DNA of 64,000 nucleotides from Rhabdornis inornatus (lineage: Eukaryota > Chordata > Aves > Passeriformes > Rhabdornithidae): assembly GCA_013397075.1 (NCBI GenBank), contig VWZS01000850.1, positions 496,001 to 560,000 of the forward strand, in the 5' to 3' direction. The position numbers were made by a program, and so were the translations under genes. The notes under the pieces were generated by a model that worked only from the letters and a program-made list of their open reading frames with translations, made no database searches and had not been told where the DNA came from. Of the stretch, positions 35,401-46,854 are shown one piece after another; position 1 is the stretch's first letter; each line of letters begins with the position of its first letter.

Positions 35401-36589
35401 AGTTAGGAGAGGTGTTGATCTTGGTAGGTGAAAACCTGGAAAGGCTATAAAAGAGCTGAAGGGAGAGATTGTCCACTAGGATTCTGTTCATTCTTATATT
35501 GTAATACTTTTCTAATATGAAAATATTGACTAAAATCTATTTCCATGTTCCTACTAATGCTAAAACATTCCACAGGAACTTTATTTTCAAATATGAACAA
35601 ATAACTAAAGTTTTAAGGTAATGAACCAATGCCTGTGTTACTGCATTGGTTAAAAAAACTGAGAAGAAACACGTGGTAGAATAGAGGCTGGGTTCTGTTG
35701 TGTGCTTGTTTTTATTTTCTCCTTGTATCTTTCAGTTGTTCTGTGTGAGGCTGCTTGTCACTGTTCCTTCCTGGTTTTGAAACCAGTTTATTATTATAAT
35801 AGTAAACTGACATCACCAGAAGCATAAAACTGTTTTTAGAAGTTGCCATCAGTTTTCTTTAACACTCTGATTAAAGTTTGATGTAATGTTTATTTTACAG
35901 CATTGCTAATGTTAGCTGACAAGTGGCTTTAATTGTATAAAGCCACAGTGCATGATGAACTAAACCTTTGTATATACAGTGGGCCAGTTTTCTAAACTGT
36001 GTTCTTGGCTGGTGTCAAATAGGTATTATGTGTAGGGATTTACTATGTCAACTTTAACTTTCAGAAATACATGAATGCTGCACAGAAAAAAAGAAGTTCT
36101 CTGAATGTGCTTCAGTAACTGTAGGAACTCATTTTAGCCATTTGTGTTCCTCTTTTGTTTGTGCCTGCCTTCCACAGACCTCTGTCTGACTGAATTCTCC
36201 TGACAATATTTTTTCTGGAAAGTAATCTGTGTGGCACATGGTACCTGTGCTCATTTGGTCATGTGAGGGTGGGATTCTGGTGATATCAGCAGAGATATTT
36301 TCAGTGACTTAAGTATGTGCTGTTGAACTGTAAAACAAAAACCTAACTACCTTACTCTTGCACATAATGGTTTGAAAAAGTCTGGAGGCAGAGTGGTGGC
36401 AATACGTGCTGAACACACTACCCTCAAGTCTAATGTTTGTCTTTTGATGCCATGCAGGATCAAGATGAGAACTCTTACATGTTGGAGGGTCAGTATATGC
36501 CGTACAGGGGACACAATTCTTTTCGTGAGAAGTATTTCAGTGGTGTGACAAAGAGGATTGCCAAGGAAGAAAAGGACAACCAAAAGTAA
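14016..36589 (+). CDS. TRMT11: TRMT11, tRNA (guanine(10)-N2)-methyltransferase catalytic subunit (whole coding span, 13 exons)
   Basis: TRMT11 with its activator TRMT112 transfers a methyl group from S-adenosylmethionine to N2 of guanosine 10 in cytosolic tRNAs. The coding exons are 14016-14090, 15506-15571, 16284-16357, 17576-17657, 17756-17848, 18869-19003, 20659-20815, 24677-24757, 25394-25558, 26917-26989, 27711-27842, 31018-31138 and 36458-36589. Joined, they are open throughout and predict 461 residues, close to the human length of 463. Residues 1 to about 175 form the N-terminal and THUMP-type RNA-binding part. Residues about 190-420 form the Rossmann methyltransferase, with motif I DPFVGTGG at 222-229, TDIDYN at 244-249 and the catalytic DPPY at 309-312. 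All introns are GT-AG, from 98 bases (intron 4) to 5.3 kb (intron 12). No frameshift or missing key residue was seen. Confidence 0.97.
15506..15571 (+). CDS. TRMT11: TRMT11 coding exon 2
   Basis: It encodes residues 26-47 (EITSLLSLCGGQF then CGEQEIRVN), between acceptor ttcattttag and donor GTAAGTGA, in phase 0 at both ends. It matches the conserved E-I-x-S-L-L-x-L-x-G-G-Q-F block of the family. The last ten residues are divergent from mammals. Confidence 0.93.
16284..16357 (+). CDS. TRMT11: TRMT11 coding exon 3
   Basis: It encodes residues 48-71 plus two bases of codon 72 (SPFWILNIPSEEMARGLMKR then TVCA), between acceptor cttgattgcag and donor GTAAGAGA. It continues the N-terminal RNA-binding part and matches the family S-P-F-W-I-L pattern. 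Confidence 0.95.
17576..17657 (+). CDS. TRMT11: TRMT11 coding exon 4
   Basis: Its first base completes Lys72, then residues 73-99 follow (SIFELWGHGRSAGELYASLK then NYPTDKM). The acceptor is gtaatttcag and the donor GTATACAT. SIFELWGHG is a conserved TRMT11 string. It is separated from exon 5 by only 98 bases. The minus-strand frame over this interval is a shadow. Confidence 0.95.
17756..17848 (+). CDS. TRMT11: TRMT11 coding exon 5
   Basis: It encodes residues 100-130, beginning LPYLKSDSTYKVHIHTFNKT and ending in KIKKID, in phase 0, between acceptor tttttttgttttag and donor GTAAGTAG. The STYKxxIHTFNKTLTQ stretch is part of the THUMP-type core that contacts tRNA. Confidence 0.96.
18869..19003 (+). 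CDS. TRMT11: TRMT11 coding exon 6
   Basis: It encodes residues 131-175, from ALEFLPFKGKVNLKNPEHIF to IHLYFGRW, between acceptor ctttattgtatag and donor GTGCGTGA. This is the end of the THUMP region and the linker to the methyltransferase domain (conserved Y-F-G-R-W). The donor GTGCGT is weaker than those of its neighbours. Confidence 0.95.
20659..20815 (+). CDS. TRMT11: TRMT11 coding exon 7 (SAM-binding motif I)
   Basis: It encodes residues 176-227 and one base of Gly228, from IADGQRELIESYSVKKRHFI through GNTSMDACLSFIMANHGRVK to DPFVGTG. It holds the start of the Rossmann fold and motif I (DPFVGTGG, completed by exon 8). The acceptor is atgtttcaacag. The donor GTATAT runs straight into a TA/T repeat. 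Reading through the donor would end the protein after some 30 unrelated residues. Confidence 0.97.
20817..20839 (+). repeat. TA/T microsatellite at TRMT11 exon 7 donor
   Basis: Seven TA units followed by a run of T begin immediately inside the 5' splice site of intron 7, and an acceptor-like cag ends at 20842. The repeat forms part of the donor sequence itself. Confidence 0.85.
21563..21645 (-). mobile_element. CR1 LINE 3'-end fragment in TRMT11 intron 7
   Basis: The sequence cctagaatagaatcacagag, followed by gagttggaaagaaccc and a caactatgcc end, is the reverse complement of the CR1 3' terminus, with its ATTCTATGATTCTA-type end repeats. Only about 80 bases remain. It is inserted antisense to TRMT11. 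Confidence 0.8.
24677..24757 (+). CDS. TRMT11: TRMT11 coding exon 8
   Basis: It completes Gly228 and encodes residues 229-254 plus one base of Gly255 (GLLISSAHFGAYVCGTDIDY then NTIHGL), between acceptor ccctgtgtag and donor GTATGTTG. The acidic end of the second strand, TDID at 244-247, is where the SAM ribose is bound in this fold. Confidence 0.96.
25394..25558 (+). CDS. TRMT11: TRMT11 coding exon 9
   Basis: It completes Gly255 and encodes residues 256-309 plus the first base of Pro310. Recognisable strings are RKNQKWRGPDENIRANLRQY, LEKYYLDALVADSSRP and FDAIITD. It ends at the Asp that opens the catalytic DPPY motif, so the motif is split by intron 9. The acceptor is preceded by a long pyrimidine tract ending ctcccag; the donor is GTAAGTTT. 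Confidence 0.97.
26917..26989 (+). CDS. TRMT11: TRMT11 coding exon 10 (catalytic DPPY completed)
   Basis: It completes Pro310, then residues 311-333 follow (PYGIREAPRRMGSQKETVKS then VER) and two bases of Ser334. With exon 9 it gives DPPYGIREA, the catalytic loop that holds the target guanine. The acceptor is gctttgtctag and the donor GTAGGGAA. An ATG-started frame in another phase over this exon is a shadow. Confidence 0.95.
27711..27842 (+). CDS. TRMT11: TRMT11 coding exon 11
   Basis: It completes Ser334, then residues 335-377 and two bases of Glu378: TENHFFISSSYHLSDIFFDL, then LKFGAEYLVMGGRLVYWLPI and YRP. The acceptor is tttttttgttcag and the donor GTATGTAC. The first ten residues are variable and about three shorter than in mammals; YHLSD and GGRLVYWLP are conserved. 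Confidence 0.95.
31018..31138 (+). CDS. TRMT11: TRMT11 coding exon 12
   Basis: It completes Glu378, then residues 379-418: YTEEIIPRHPCLKLISNCEQ, MLSSHTSRRLITMEKVKEFK. The acceptor is gattatttcttccag and the donor GTAAGCTT. RHPCLxLxSNCEQ and TSRRLITMEK are strongly conserved TRMT11 strings. Confidence 0.97.
36458..36589 (+). CDS. TRMT11: TRMT11 coding exon 13 (last)
   Basis: It encodes residues 419-461, from DQDENSYMLEGQYMPYRGHN through SFREKYFSGVTKRIAKEEKD to NQK, then TAA at 36587-36589. The acceptor is gatgccatgcag. It follows the 5.3-kb intron 12, in which I found no further exon. The conserved HNSFREKYFSGVTKRIAKEE end confirms completeness. Confidence 0.97.
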   Translation, partial: DQDENSYMLEGQYMPYRGHNSFREKYFSGVTKRIAKEEKDNQK

Positions 36590-37045
36590 AATATTATATA
36601 AACAGATCGAAAAATGAGAAAAGAATGAAGACCATGTTTCTTTGTGAGAACATCTGGATATGAATATTCATTTGGATGCTTCAGAAAAATCAATACTGCT
36701 TTTAATTTTAAAGCAAGACGAAACCCACAACCCAGGTTGGGAGCAGTTCTTTTTAATTAGCTTTGGTTACGGCAGATTTTATTGTACAAGTTTTTTGAGT
36801 CTTATTTAATTTATATTTGTACTTTCAAGTACTAATGATGATTGACTAAAACCATTATTATTGTTCTTTCACCATTAACATTTACAAGAAAGTAGTAGTA
36901 TTATTTGGCTTCTTAAGCTGTGAACATCTGGCTGTTTTAAAAACACATGGTGGTGATCAAGGATTGCTGATTAAGAAGATAATTTTAATTTGTTTTGGTT
37001 TTTTTGTGAATGGTGTACAATAAAAGGAGGTTGGCGTGAAGTTTT
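36590..37045 (+). other. TRMT11: TRMT11 3' untranslated region
   Basis: An AT-rich stretch runs from the stop codon to a canonical AATAAA at 37019-37024, followed by G/T-rich sequence suitable as a downstream element. This gives a short 3' UTR of about 450 bases. The end is inferred from signals. Confidence 0.6.
37019..37024 (+). terminator. TRMT11: TRMT11 polyadenylation signal
   Basis: AATAAA within gtacaataaaagg lies 430 bases after the TRMT11 stop. G/T-rich sequence follows within 40 bases. It is the first canonical signal on this strand after the stop. Confidence 0.65.
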
Positions 37046-40000
37046 TTTAATTGTTGCATGCAGTAATTGCTCGTATGCATTCCACTTGCTCTGGCTGAGG
37101 TCACAAGTGTTTAAAACAAACAACAAACGCAAAGAAACAACTGGGCTCATGCACACCCTGCAAAAAGAAAAGCCTCTGTGACCTGACAATCTCTGGAGAG
37201 CTTATTAAACCCTGTGAAGCCTGTCCACATCTGAAGCTCATCTGTACCTTGGATTTGCTTTTGCATTCCTAAACCTTGACTCTTGCTCAAGCCAACTGTC
37301 TGCAATTTTTGGTTCAGAAATCGATAGTTAAACCAGTAACAACAACAGCATAAAATCAGTAATGGTTCCCTAATGGTATTAAGCCTAATCAAATCTTTGA
37401 AACCAAAGCTATATTTGTTAAAGGGCAAACTTTGCTGAATCCACACCACGTCCATCATGAAAATACCTCATTTGAAAACCGCTAAGCCCATTAATTCAGG
37501 ATGTTAATGGCTCTTCTCATTTTGGTGGTCAAATATGGTCCCATATTCCTCTTGGTCTGCGTTCACCAAGCAGGGCCTTGGTAAATGTATCTGTGCTCCA
37601 GCCAGAGGACCCCTGCTTCTCAGCTTGCTGCAGGTTGCTGACTGTGCTCATGTTCATGTCGTTGTAGATCATAATTTTTAAGTGCCCCTTCAAGGAAGGT
37701 ACAGGTCATTGTGTGTATCTGATGGAGTTCATTAACTGAATTTGCTCTTCTGTGTATTGTGGTCCTCAGCTGCAGCAGGAAAGCTTGCAAACTCAATGAC
37801 AACTTAGTTTGGCCTTCTGGCTCTAAGCTGTGGTGTGTTAAAAAGTTCTCAAATTGTGATTTATTTTTTGTGTTTCCATTATAAATCACTTTGTTTTGAC
37901 ACTTTTAATGTCAGCTGTATAATAGTTGTTCTGGACTCAACTTGGAGTGAGATCAAAGCTGAGGAAATTTTTCAAAAGCAGAATTTGAATTAATCATTTT
38001 CAAATATTACATCAAAAATCTACTGCTTCTGAAAACCTGTCTGCATTTCAGCATTAAAATTTAACATTCAGCTTTTATTACTTAACAAATTAAAATTAAT
38101 TACTGTTCTTCATTGGCAAGGAACTTATAACTCCATTTTTGTGAAAGTTACCTTACACATGATCTAAGTGGTTATACAAGAGGTAAGGTAGTGGCACATC
38201 TGGCTCTGCCTATTCAACGAAAATGATTTAGTTTATTTCTCCTTTGCTTGGTCCAGCTTCTAGTCCCTTCAGCAGTGGTGGTGTGGCATTAGTTTAACAG
38301 TCTATACATACTAGTTCTGTCATTACTGAAGGATGCCGTTTTGAACAGAAACTGTCAGTGTATTTGGGGTACTGCATCAACATTTGCTAATCAGAAATCA
38401 TTTAGAATTGAAATCAGATGTTCAGTCTCTGCTGATCCCCAACTTTAAAGCTGTCCTTTGGAAATGTTCCTCATCTTTAAATTTCTCCTTGCTTAGTGTG
38501 CACACTCCAGCCTAGTGTGCGTGCAGACTTCCAGAGCCCAGGCGTTTATAGATCTAGGGCTGTGACACAGTCCTGGCGCTCTCCCTAGCACAGGGCTGCC
38601 GGGCAGCTGAGTTATCCTTTCGGCAGGATTTGGCCATCGGTGGCTGCGGCTTCTGGCACTTCCCTTCACTCTGGTTCCATTCTGTCTCTTTCCGTGAGGT
38701 TCCAGTTTCCTGTCCCTGGCGGAGAGCATCAGTTCCTGAGCCTGTGCTGAACTCATGCCATTGTCATTCTCTCCTTTGGGGTGGTTTGTGCCATTTTTCA
38801 GTTTTTAAAAATAAATGTTATTTTTGGAGTGCTTTGTTGTGCTGCGGCAAATTGGATGGAGGGAGGAGCTGAAAACGGCTGCGACATTGTACAGGCAGAA
38901 TGTGTCTCTTGCTATAGAGAGCAATTTGTTGAGGCAACAAAGGGAAAGGGCCCCCTCTTTTTACAGGGTCCCTTTACCTGGTGGTGGTGTTCTGGCTGCA
39001 AGCCTCCCACATATCTGTGGGAAGACAAAGGGGAAAAGTAGTAAAAATAGATGTTCTGTGTGTTCACTGTGTACCCTACCTGCCATCTCTCTCCAATCCT
39101 TTTTATAATTAGTGGCCAATTTGACCAAGTTTAACAGAAGGTCAAGGTTTGATGTCTTACAGATAATGGAGCTACACTTGCGTTGAAATAGGCAGAGAGA
39201 CTGAAGAAGACGACAATCTCCTCCAAGGAAAAAGCTTGTATGAGTTCAACACTCGTTAAACATCAGAGAACCCACATGGAAAGAAGACCTGGACAAAAGC
39301 TCTAACCAATTTTTTTTGTTTCTGCTGCTTCAACCAGTGCTGGCTCTGCTGCTTCTTGATCTTCTCATTAGAACAAAGAGACACAAGTAAAAGCATGCAA
39401 AAAAGCTTTTTTAGTAGGAACACAAGGGTTTTGGCTGAACTTCCTGCTTCTACTCAAGCTATGAGGCAAAGTCACAGAAACTCAGACTCAGTAGTTTTTC
39501 CTTATCACTGAGAGGAGTCAAGCAGATGTGTCAGCTTGGTGAACTTCTCAGACAGTGCAGCTCTCCATGTAAATCATGCTAAGAAACTGGTGTCTGTTAA
39601 TGGGATGATATCTGGGTCTCTTTCAGTATAGAGGCAATGTCCCCTCACTGGACATGGGCTTTCCAACAGCAACTCTTGATGGTTGGTTTTGGTGGACCCT
39701 TTATTCCTCTCTGCCTGTTCTAGAGGCCTGAAAGGCTGTGGTGGAAGTCCTTAACAGTTCAGTGTCTCTTTCTATTAGACAAGCACTCAGCATTGTGACT
39801 TAACAAGATCATGTGTGTTCATATGTACCACAGCTGCCAGAAGGCAGTCAGATTTTTGTGAGTTCTCTGTCAAGGCACACCTGCCCAAAATTACTGAAAA
39901 GTGGTGATAGGAAGATAAACCATGGGCCTTCAGGCTGCTTTGATATTGGTTAAATGTAGAAATGTTATAGGAAGGACATCCCTTAATCTCAATCTTTGCT

Positions 40001-41998
40001 TTTCTTCTATCTCTGCTTTTTAAGATTTCTTCCTAATGTTTTTTTTTCCAGTGTCTTTAGGACAATTCCACAGCTTCAAGGCCATTAACCAGAGAAGGGT
40101 ATCACAGAGTGGTGACCCTGTGACTTTGCACTGTCCTCTGGCCTCAGGTTTTTCAGAGACAAAAATATCCAGTTAGAGCAGGGAAGAGGGGATGATACAC
40201 AGTTGGTTGCAGGTTTACCTGTTGGACGAGAAAAGCTCTGGGGTTAGTTGGCAGGAGGTTCAGCTGCTGGCTCAGCTCCCATCACCACCATGTTTCTCTT
40301 TTCTGACTCTCCACCCCTTCATAGAAGCTGGGAAGAAAAATTTAATGTGTTCTTTCTTTGCTGTTTAGTTTGGTTTGCTGTTTAAACTGAGGTGCAGAGT
40401 TAAACAGGGCTGGCTTTTCAGTCTGGAAACTTCTTCCTAAAAAAAAAAATAGAGTTGTGAGTACCCAGGAGAATGAAGAGACTAGTATCCCTCTCTACCT
40501 TTCTTTTTTGTTTGATATTTGCAAAAAAACCTGTTTCTTTAACCTTATTCTCTCCTGTAATTGATTTTGGTAATAATGTAATTTAAAAGTGCAATATGTG
40601 TCTTACCTGCCCCTGTGCTACCCTTTTAATATATTTCTCTGATGTTCTCTTACTGGCTCAGTGGGCTGTAAAAATCTGTGTTTATGTATGTATCCTCACA
40701 GCTGTGTTCATTATAGTTCTGTCCCAGATGCTGTTACTTTGTACACCATATTTTGCATTTTGTACTGCCTCTCAGCAGTTCCAGCTTTCCTGAGGCTGTG
40801 AGTGGGGAGGACGCCACTCCAAGGATATGAGAGCTCTCTGTTGGCTAAAACACCTCATCAGACCCAAGGTCCTGGAGAATGGACGTTCTGCCTGACTGCA
40901 CTGAGGGCACTGGACCTTGAGACAGGTTTGCCAAGTATGATCTATTTTAACTTTTGTGGGTTGCATAAAGTGAGGTGGGCAGCTGAAAGGTAAAGTCTGT
41001 TGATGGGAGGGAAGTCTCGATGTCTTTGCTGCCGTTCTTGGGATACTGGCTGACTGTGCACTCAGGGAGGTGCCCAGGAGGTGCTTCAGAGGCTGCCGAA
41101 AATCCACAGCAAACCAAGGCACAGGGGATTCCACTGAGTATGTCAGGTTTGACAAGGAGTGCTTTGAGTAGCAAAGTAGGATCAAGATATTTTGCTTCAT
41201 TTAGAGCTCCCCAATAGTTTTGGGGTTTTTTTAAATTCAGTTTTTAGGTGCTGGAAAAAGTTGATTTTGTACAATATGTTAATGATCATCTGAGATTCTA
41301 ATCCAAATTTTTGTTGCCTTACATAAAAGAGGTGAAAATAAAAAAGTCTAAACATGTTCAAAACAGCATAGTATCACTGTGGTAATTCTTTCCATAAGGA
41401 AATGTTATTGGAAGTTTTTTCCAATGAAAATGCTACTTGATATATAAATTGTGTTTTAAAATTTGTTCTTCATGGATTCGTTCTAGAAATATTTCATTAA
41501 TAAAGTGCAAAATAACAGGTCATGTTATTATATGTAATAGGATAAGTAGTTAATTATATCAAATACATAATTCCTAAAGGTCTCATCTCCATAAGGAGAT
41601 ACAATTGGCAAAATAGTCATAGTTAATCACGGTATTTCTTTTTCTGGAATCTGTCCCAGAAGAGGGAATGTCTCTGACTGATGTCTAGGGATGGATGTTC
41701 AATGCCATGACTGGACAGCCCAGAGTGTCTTTGCTTTATCCTGAGACCAATATAAAAGGTTTCCACTAAACACTGAGAATTATGCTGTGTATTTTGGAAA
41801 CGAAACTAATCCTTGTTCTATCTTTTCTTCTATTGATGTAGCACTAGGGGATACACAAGTGGGTAACTGCAGTACAGAATAAATTTAGTTATGAAAGTTC
41901 TTAACAACTAATAGCCAAGGTTCCTTAAATGCTATGATTTTTGGCTGGACGTGAAACACAGCTATGTGGAGAAAATCCTTTGAGTAGTTGGATCTATT
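37046..41998. other. Intergenic, no gene recognised
   Basis: Sequence downstream of TRMT11 shows only short chance frames on both strands. I could name no repeat here, though divergent elements may be present. Nothing resembles CENPW, the next gene in the human order. Confidence 0.5.
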
Positions 41999-42745
41999 AC
42001 AGAATCACAGAATATGCTGCATTGGAAGGGACCCATCAGGATCATCAAGTGCACCTCATGGCCATGCACAGAACATCCCCAAGAAATTACACCATGTGTC
42101 TGAGAGTGTTGTCCAGATGCTTCTTGAACTCTGTCAGGCTTGGTGCTGTCACCACTTCCCTGGGGGAGCCTGTTCCAGTGCCCAACCACCCTCTGGGGGA
42201 AGAAGCTTTCCCTGATATCCAACCTAAAGCTTCCCCACCTCAGCTTCAGGCCATTTCCTCGAGTCCTGTCACTATCACCAGAGAGAAGCGATCAGTGCTT
42301 GCCCCTCCTCTTTCCCTCACAAGAATGTTGAAGACCATGGTGGGGTCTCCCCTCACTCATCTCCACGCTGAAAAGACCCAAGTGACCTCAGCTGCTCCTC
42401 GTAAATCTTCGCTTCCAGACTCTTCACCTTCCTCATGGTCCTCCTTTGGACACTCTTTAATAGCTTGATGACTTTGTTACGTTGTGGCACCCCAGACTGC
42501 ACACAGGGTTCAAGCTGAGGCCGCCCCAGTGCAGAGCAGAGCAGGACAATCCCCTCCCTTGCCTGGCTGGCAATGCTGTGCCTGATGCTCCGCAGGACAA
42601 GATTGGCCTTCCTGGCTGCCAGGGCACTGCTGACTCATGTTCAGCTCTCTTTTGACCAGGACCCCCAGATCCCTTTTCACAACACTGCTTTCCAGCATCT
42701 CATTCCCCAGCCTGATTCCCCAGTCTAGCTCCTTACATACAGGTA
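41999..42745 (-). mobile_element. CR1 LINE 3' fragment
   Basis: Read on the plus strand it opens agaatcacagaatatgctgc and runs through the typical reversed CR1 words: ggagcctgttccagtgccca, accctctgggggaagaagct, tgctcctc and cattccccagcctgattccc. These are the reverse complement of the end of the CR1 reverse transcriptase and its 3' UTR. About 750 bases of a 4-5 kb element remain, the usual 5'-truncated state. The frames within it are interrupted, so it is inactive. Confidence 0.9.
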
Positions 42746-45700
42746 GTGTTCTCCACTGAGTTGTTTATGGTTGTCTTCTTTGTGTGAATGTATGTGATGG
42801 CTGGAATGATGCCTCTATGGTCACAATTTAATCAGGTTTGTTTTGAGGCAGTTGGCTTGAAGTTTTGGGATCTGATATTAGGAGTGCTAGGCAGGTGCAA
42901 TCGTGTTTATTGCAATAACAGCTGTGACAGATACTACGATAACCACAATCACAAGCACCACCATACAACATAGGCCTCTGTCCTCGAGGGAACCTTATGT
43001 CTCATTAATAAACAGACCCATAGCAATTTAGAAGCATTTTGGGAAGTTCCTACTCTCTCTTCAAAATGCCTATGTGGCAGAGAGTACTTGTGTGCCCTTG
43101 CTTGAACCTCATTCTTTAACACAACACTTCCTAACAAATGAAATTACATGAGGAAAGGAGCTGGTTTGCTTAAGCAGTATTTGTCAAAGTTGGCACTTGC
43201 AAAATTTCATGTTTTAGTCTCCACAGTTAGGAACAGGAGCTGTCACTGATGTGTGTGTGCACCTCCAGTCCTGTCCTTGTTGAGGAGCTGGTCACAGGCA
43301 GTGTGGGCATGCTGCTGCTCGCTGGGTGAACACACACACCAGGCACCACCTGTGCTTGTGCTGCCTCCCCGTTGTGGTGTTCCCATTGATAAGCTGCAGG
43401 CTGAACTCGTTAAACTACTGCTGTTTGCTACAGGGAATGACCTGCCAAAAATCTACACAGTCCTGTGCCACTGGGGCCAGGGGAACCAGCCCTCCCTGCT
43501 CACCCCCAGCCACCCTGGCTCTTTACAAAACAAAGAAATTAATTCTATGATAATCATAGAATGGCATTTTTAGCCTTACGTAAAAATGTCAAGGGAGAAG
43601 AAGATAAGGATTATTTCTTAATTAAATATGGATTTTATTTTGGTTTTTGTTTTTACTCTAAAAGCAAACCAAAACAAGTTTGTGCCAAGAGCTGTTATAG
43701 CCCACCCCTTCCTATTTTTTTTAATTGTATTTTTATATGCCTGGCAGAATTAATGATGAAAATCTTTCCAGCTGTGACTTTGCCAGAATCCCTTTCTGAA
43801 GCTCCTACTAATTTGGATTAAAACTGGATGGATGAAAGCCTCAAACAGCAAATCCTGGCAGTAGATTTGCTGAGGCCCCACAGCATATACTTCTCCAACT
43901 GTTCTTATCTTCTGAGAAAAAAAAAAGTAAACATAATTTTATAATTACACAGTTGTTAGTATTCTCCCTGCCTTTCACCTCCCTGGGCTGGGACACAGGG
44001 TCCCACCACCCCAGCAGCCTGCTGTGGCTCCCCTTTGCAGGACAGACCCCTGGCTTTTGCAGGGAGAGGTTTTAATTGCAGAATGGTGGGATTTTTAAAC
44101 ACTATCTTGTACCAGCTACACTAAATGCTAACAGCCAGCCTGGATTTTAGAAAGAGTTGTGGCCCTGGGATGTAACAGTTCAGAATGGAAACAGTGGGTG
44201 TGCAAGCCTGTCATTGCAAGGATGTGAAGCCACCAAGCTTCCTGAGTCCCGGCTGCTGGATGTTCACCTCACTTGCTTAATTCTAGCAGTGTTGGCGCCG
44301 TGTTGTCTTACTGTCCAGGCCTCCTGGAGCCAGCAGCTGCAAGCTTTCCTACTGCCACAGACAATTAAATTAATTTCTTTAAATTGGACAAATCGATCTC
44401 TGGCAAGTGGCCCATGTTCCTGCTCCTCTTCCCTCTCGCCAGGAGAGTCTTCTGGAAACTTGTGAGCTTACTAAGCCCTGTGAGTTCCTCACTTCATGGC
44501 TGTGCTGAGACCAAGAAAAGGCAGTGCTCTAAACATGAGCAGTGCTGTGGGATGATGACAGCCTCTTCCCATGGCCTTGCCCTCTTCACCAGCACAGCCC
44601 CTCCAGGTGTGAGGCTGCAGCTTACAAAGACACCTGAAAGCTACTTCTGAGCACGTTGTCTTAGATCCCAGTGCTTCCTGGAGGGGATGGCAGGAGCTCC
44701 TTGCTGCAAATGCTCCATGTGCCTTGCTGGCCTGCCTGGACCACCTCCTGCACAGAGAAGGAACGTGAATTTTACCAGTTATATTTATGGCACAGTCTGT
44801 TAATCATTAGGAACAACAGCAACTTTCCCCACTTGTAATTTCTCGCAAATGTGAAGATTGCGAAGGAGGTGGCCACTTCAAAAGCATTATGGGAGATAGT
44901 GTAGGCACAGCAGCATCTCCTGTCTCCAGTTTGTGCCTGCTGGCATAGAAAGACATGCAGCCCCTCTGTTCTGTGGGAGACCTACCCTTTCCACTAATTT
45001 CCAGTGGGCCAAGGGCTTTGTTTTTATGGGGTGTGCTCCTTGTCCTCATTAGCTGCTGTTTTGCTCCATCACTGTTCAGCAAGTGTGAGCTTGAGAGGCT
45101 GTCTTCAGGTCCTTTGAGTTTTTCCTTCTCAGGATGCCTTGAGGTAGGCATGAGTGTAGTCTCAAGGCACCTAGCCTTTCATGTCAGTGTCCTGTCTCAA
45201 GCAGTTGTGTTAGTCTCGTTTGAGTCAGTGGAGAGGGAGAAGTCCAGAGCACTTGTCCATCTGCTTTTCTGGAGCTCTTGCATATGCACAACTCAGACTT
45301 GCTCATTTAGGAGCTACTCTAGTTGGTAATGTTTGTTTTTTTACTGAACTTCTTTGTTTACAGTGAGGTCTGTTAATTCACCTTCATTTCATATATGCAT
45401 ATAAGCCCCTGCTTCTGTTATGCTGGATGAGAATATTTATGAAATAGTTTTGCCCTCTTCATTTTCATCTCCTTTGTCCATCCAAAAGTGAACCAATTTG
45501 GTTTTGATATAGGAGAAAAAACAGTAATTCAAGAAACACCCAGGAGAGCAAACACCCAAAGATCTTGCTCTCTTGGCAGTCACAGAATTTCTTTCCTTTT
45601 GTCCATCTTATCAGGTTTGTGGCTCATGATCTCTGTGAGCTGCTGCCTGCTTCTCCTTTTATCGTGGGTTATCTAAATATTTGTGCAGCTAATTTTATTT

Positions 45701-46072
45701 CTCCTTTCACTAGATTGTTACTTTATATGTATGATGCTTTGTGGAGCTGATGGGTAAGATACTAATCCTGCTTGAGAGTACTGGATTACACTTCGTGAAA
45801 GGTTCTGCAAATGGGTTATTGCTCCATAGCAAGTCCTCAGCCTGTGGTTTCACAAGCATGGATGCTAATGTGACAGTGCAGTGCTGCTGAAAGGAGTGGG
45901 GTTTATGCCTTTTCCCTATTCCCTGGTCTTGGCTTTTCTCACCCTCTGCTCAGCAGAGTTACCCACTCTTACATTGACCATGATTCTTACTGGAGCACTT
46001 CTTGTGCCAGTTCAGCATACTAAGCCAGCATAAAACTGGTTGTTTGGCTGAAACAGATTCCCCCGAGGGAAT
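42746..46072. other. Intergenic, no gene recognised
   Basis: Only short chance frames occur. GC content is somewhat higher around 44,000-45,200 without a CpG island or splice-supported exon. I name no repeat here. Confidence 0.5.
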
Positions 46073-46310
46073 GAATGTCCACCTTCACAGGTGAGCTCTT
46101 GGATCAGCTCACAGTGGTCATGAAGCTATGGTCTCTGTCACATCACTCCTAAACCTCAGGCTGACTGTGGATGCTGTGAAACTCTTTGCTGAATTGCCCA
46201 AGGACCTCCTGGCAGAAGGAAAGTAGATGATGGTCTTTTGTGTGACAGAGACCATGGCTTCATGACCACTGTGAGCTGATCCAACAGCTCACCTCAGAAG
46301 AAGGAAATTC
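46073..46310. repeat. Long imperfect inverted repeat (70-bp arms, 98-bp loop)
   Basis: Bases 46090-46142 are the reverse complement of 46241-46293 with two mismatches in 53. The match extends outward to 46073 and 46310 at lower identity (12 of 17). The loop is 46143-46240. I do not recognise the arms as part of a known transposon, and there is no obvious target-site duplication. Confidence 0.9.
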
Positions 46311-46854
46311 AGACCATGCCTTTGAGAAAAGGGAAGGTACACTAAAGTGAGAAGGGTTGTCTTTGGGGGGTATTTATTCACTTGAGACTTAATGCTTTAT
46401 TACATTTTTTCCCTTAACTGAAGGGCTAAGTTGTGGGTGCTGAAGGCTTTCTTTCCTTCTTGTGATCCAGGGGCAAGGTGTGCCAAAGTTAACAGAGGAA
46501 CCATGAGAATAAGTAGCAGAGCTACAAATGGTCCATGGGATTTACCACCTCGGAAGGGCATAAAGAGATCTGCAGCCTTGCAACATTTGCAGTCTCTCTT
46601 CAGATTTTGGAGGGTTTTAAGGTGTGGAGAAGTCCAACCACAGTATATGCCACAGAAGCAAAAATTGCTCTTTTTTTGTGTGTGATTGTGGATACTTATT
46701 TATTCAGTGCTCTCTTTTTAAAAACCTCCTAATTACTACTTCTCTTTTCCTTTCAAAAATTCTCTCTCCAAGATGATTTGGCTTTTAATAGTTTCCAACA
46801 CTATGAAAGTGGCCCTTTTGGAATACAATATGTTTCTGCTTTGGTCTTTGGCCT

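Noticed and set aside
36347..36693. Minus-strand frames over TRMT11 exon 13 and its 3' UTR
   Set aside because: They are shadows of the TRMT11 last exon on the plus strand.
41941..42468. 175-codon plus-strand frame
   Set aside because: It is the reverse strand of a CR1 LINE fragment; the element itself runs on the minus strand.
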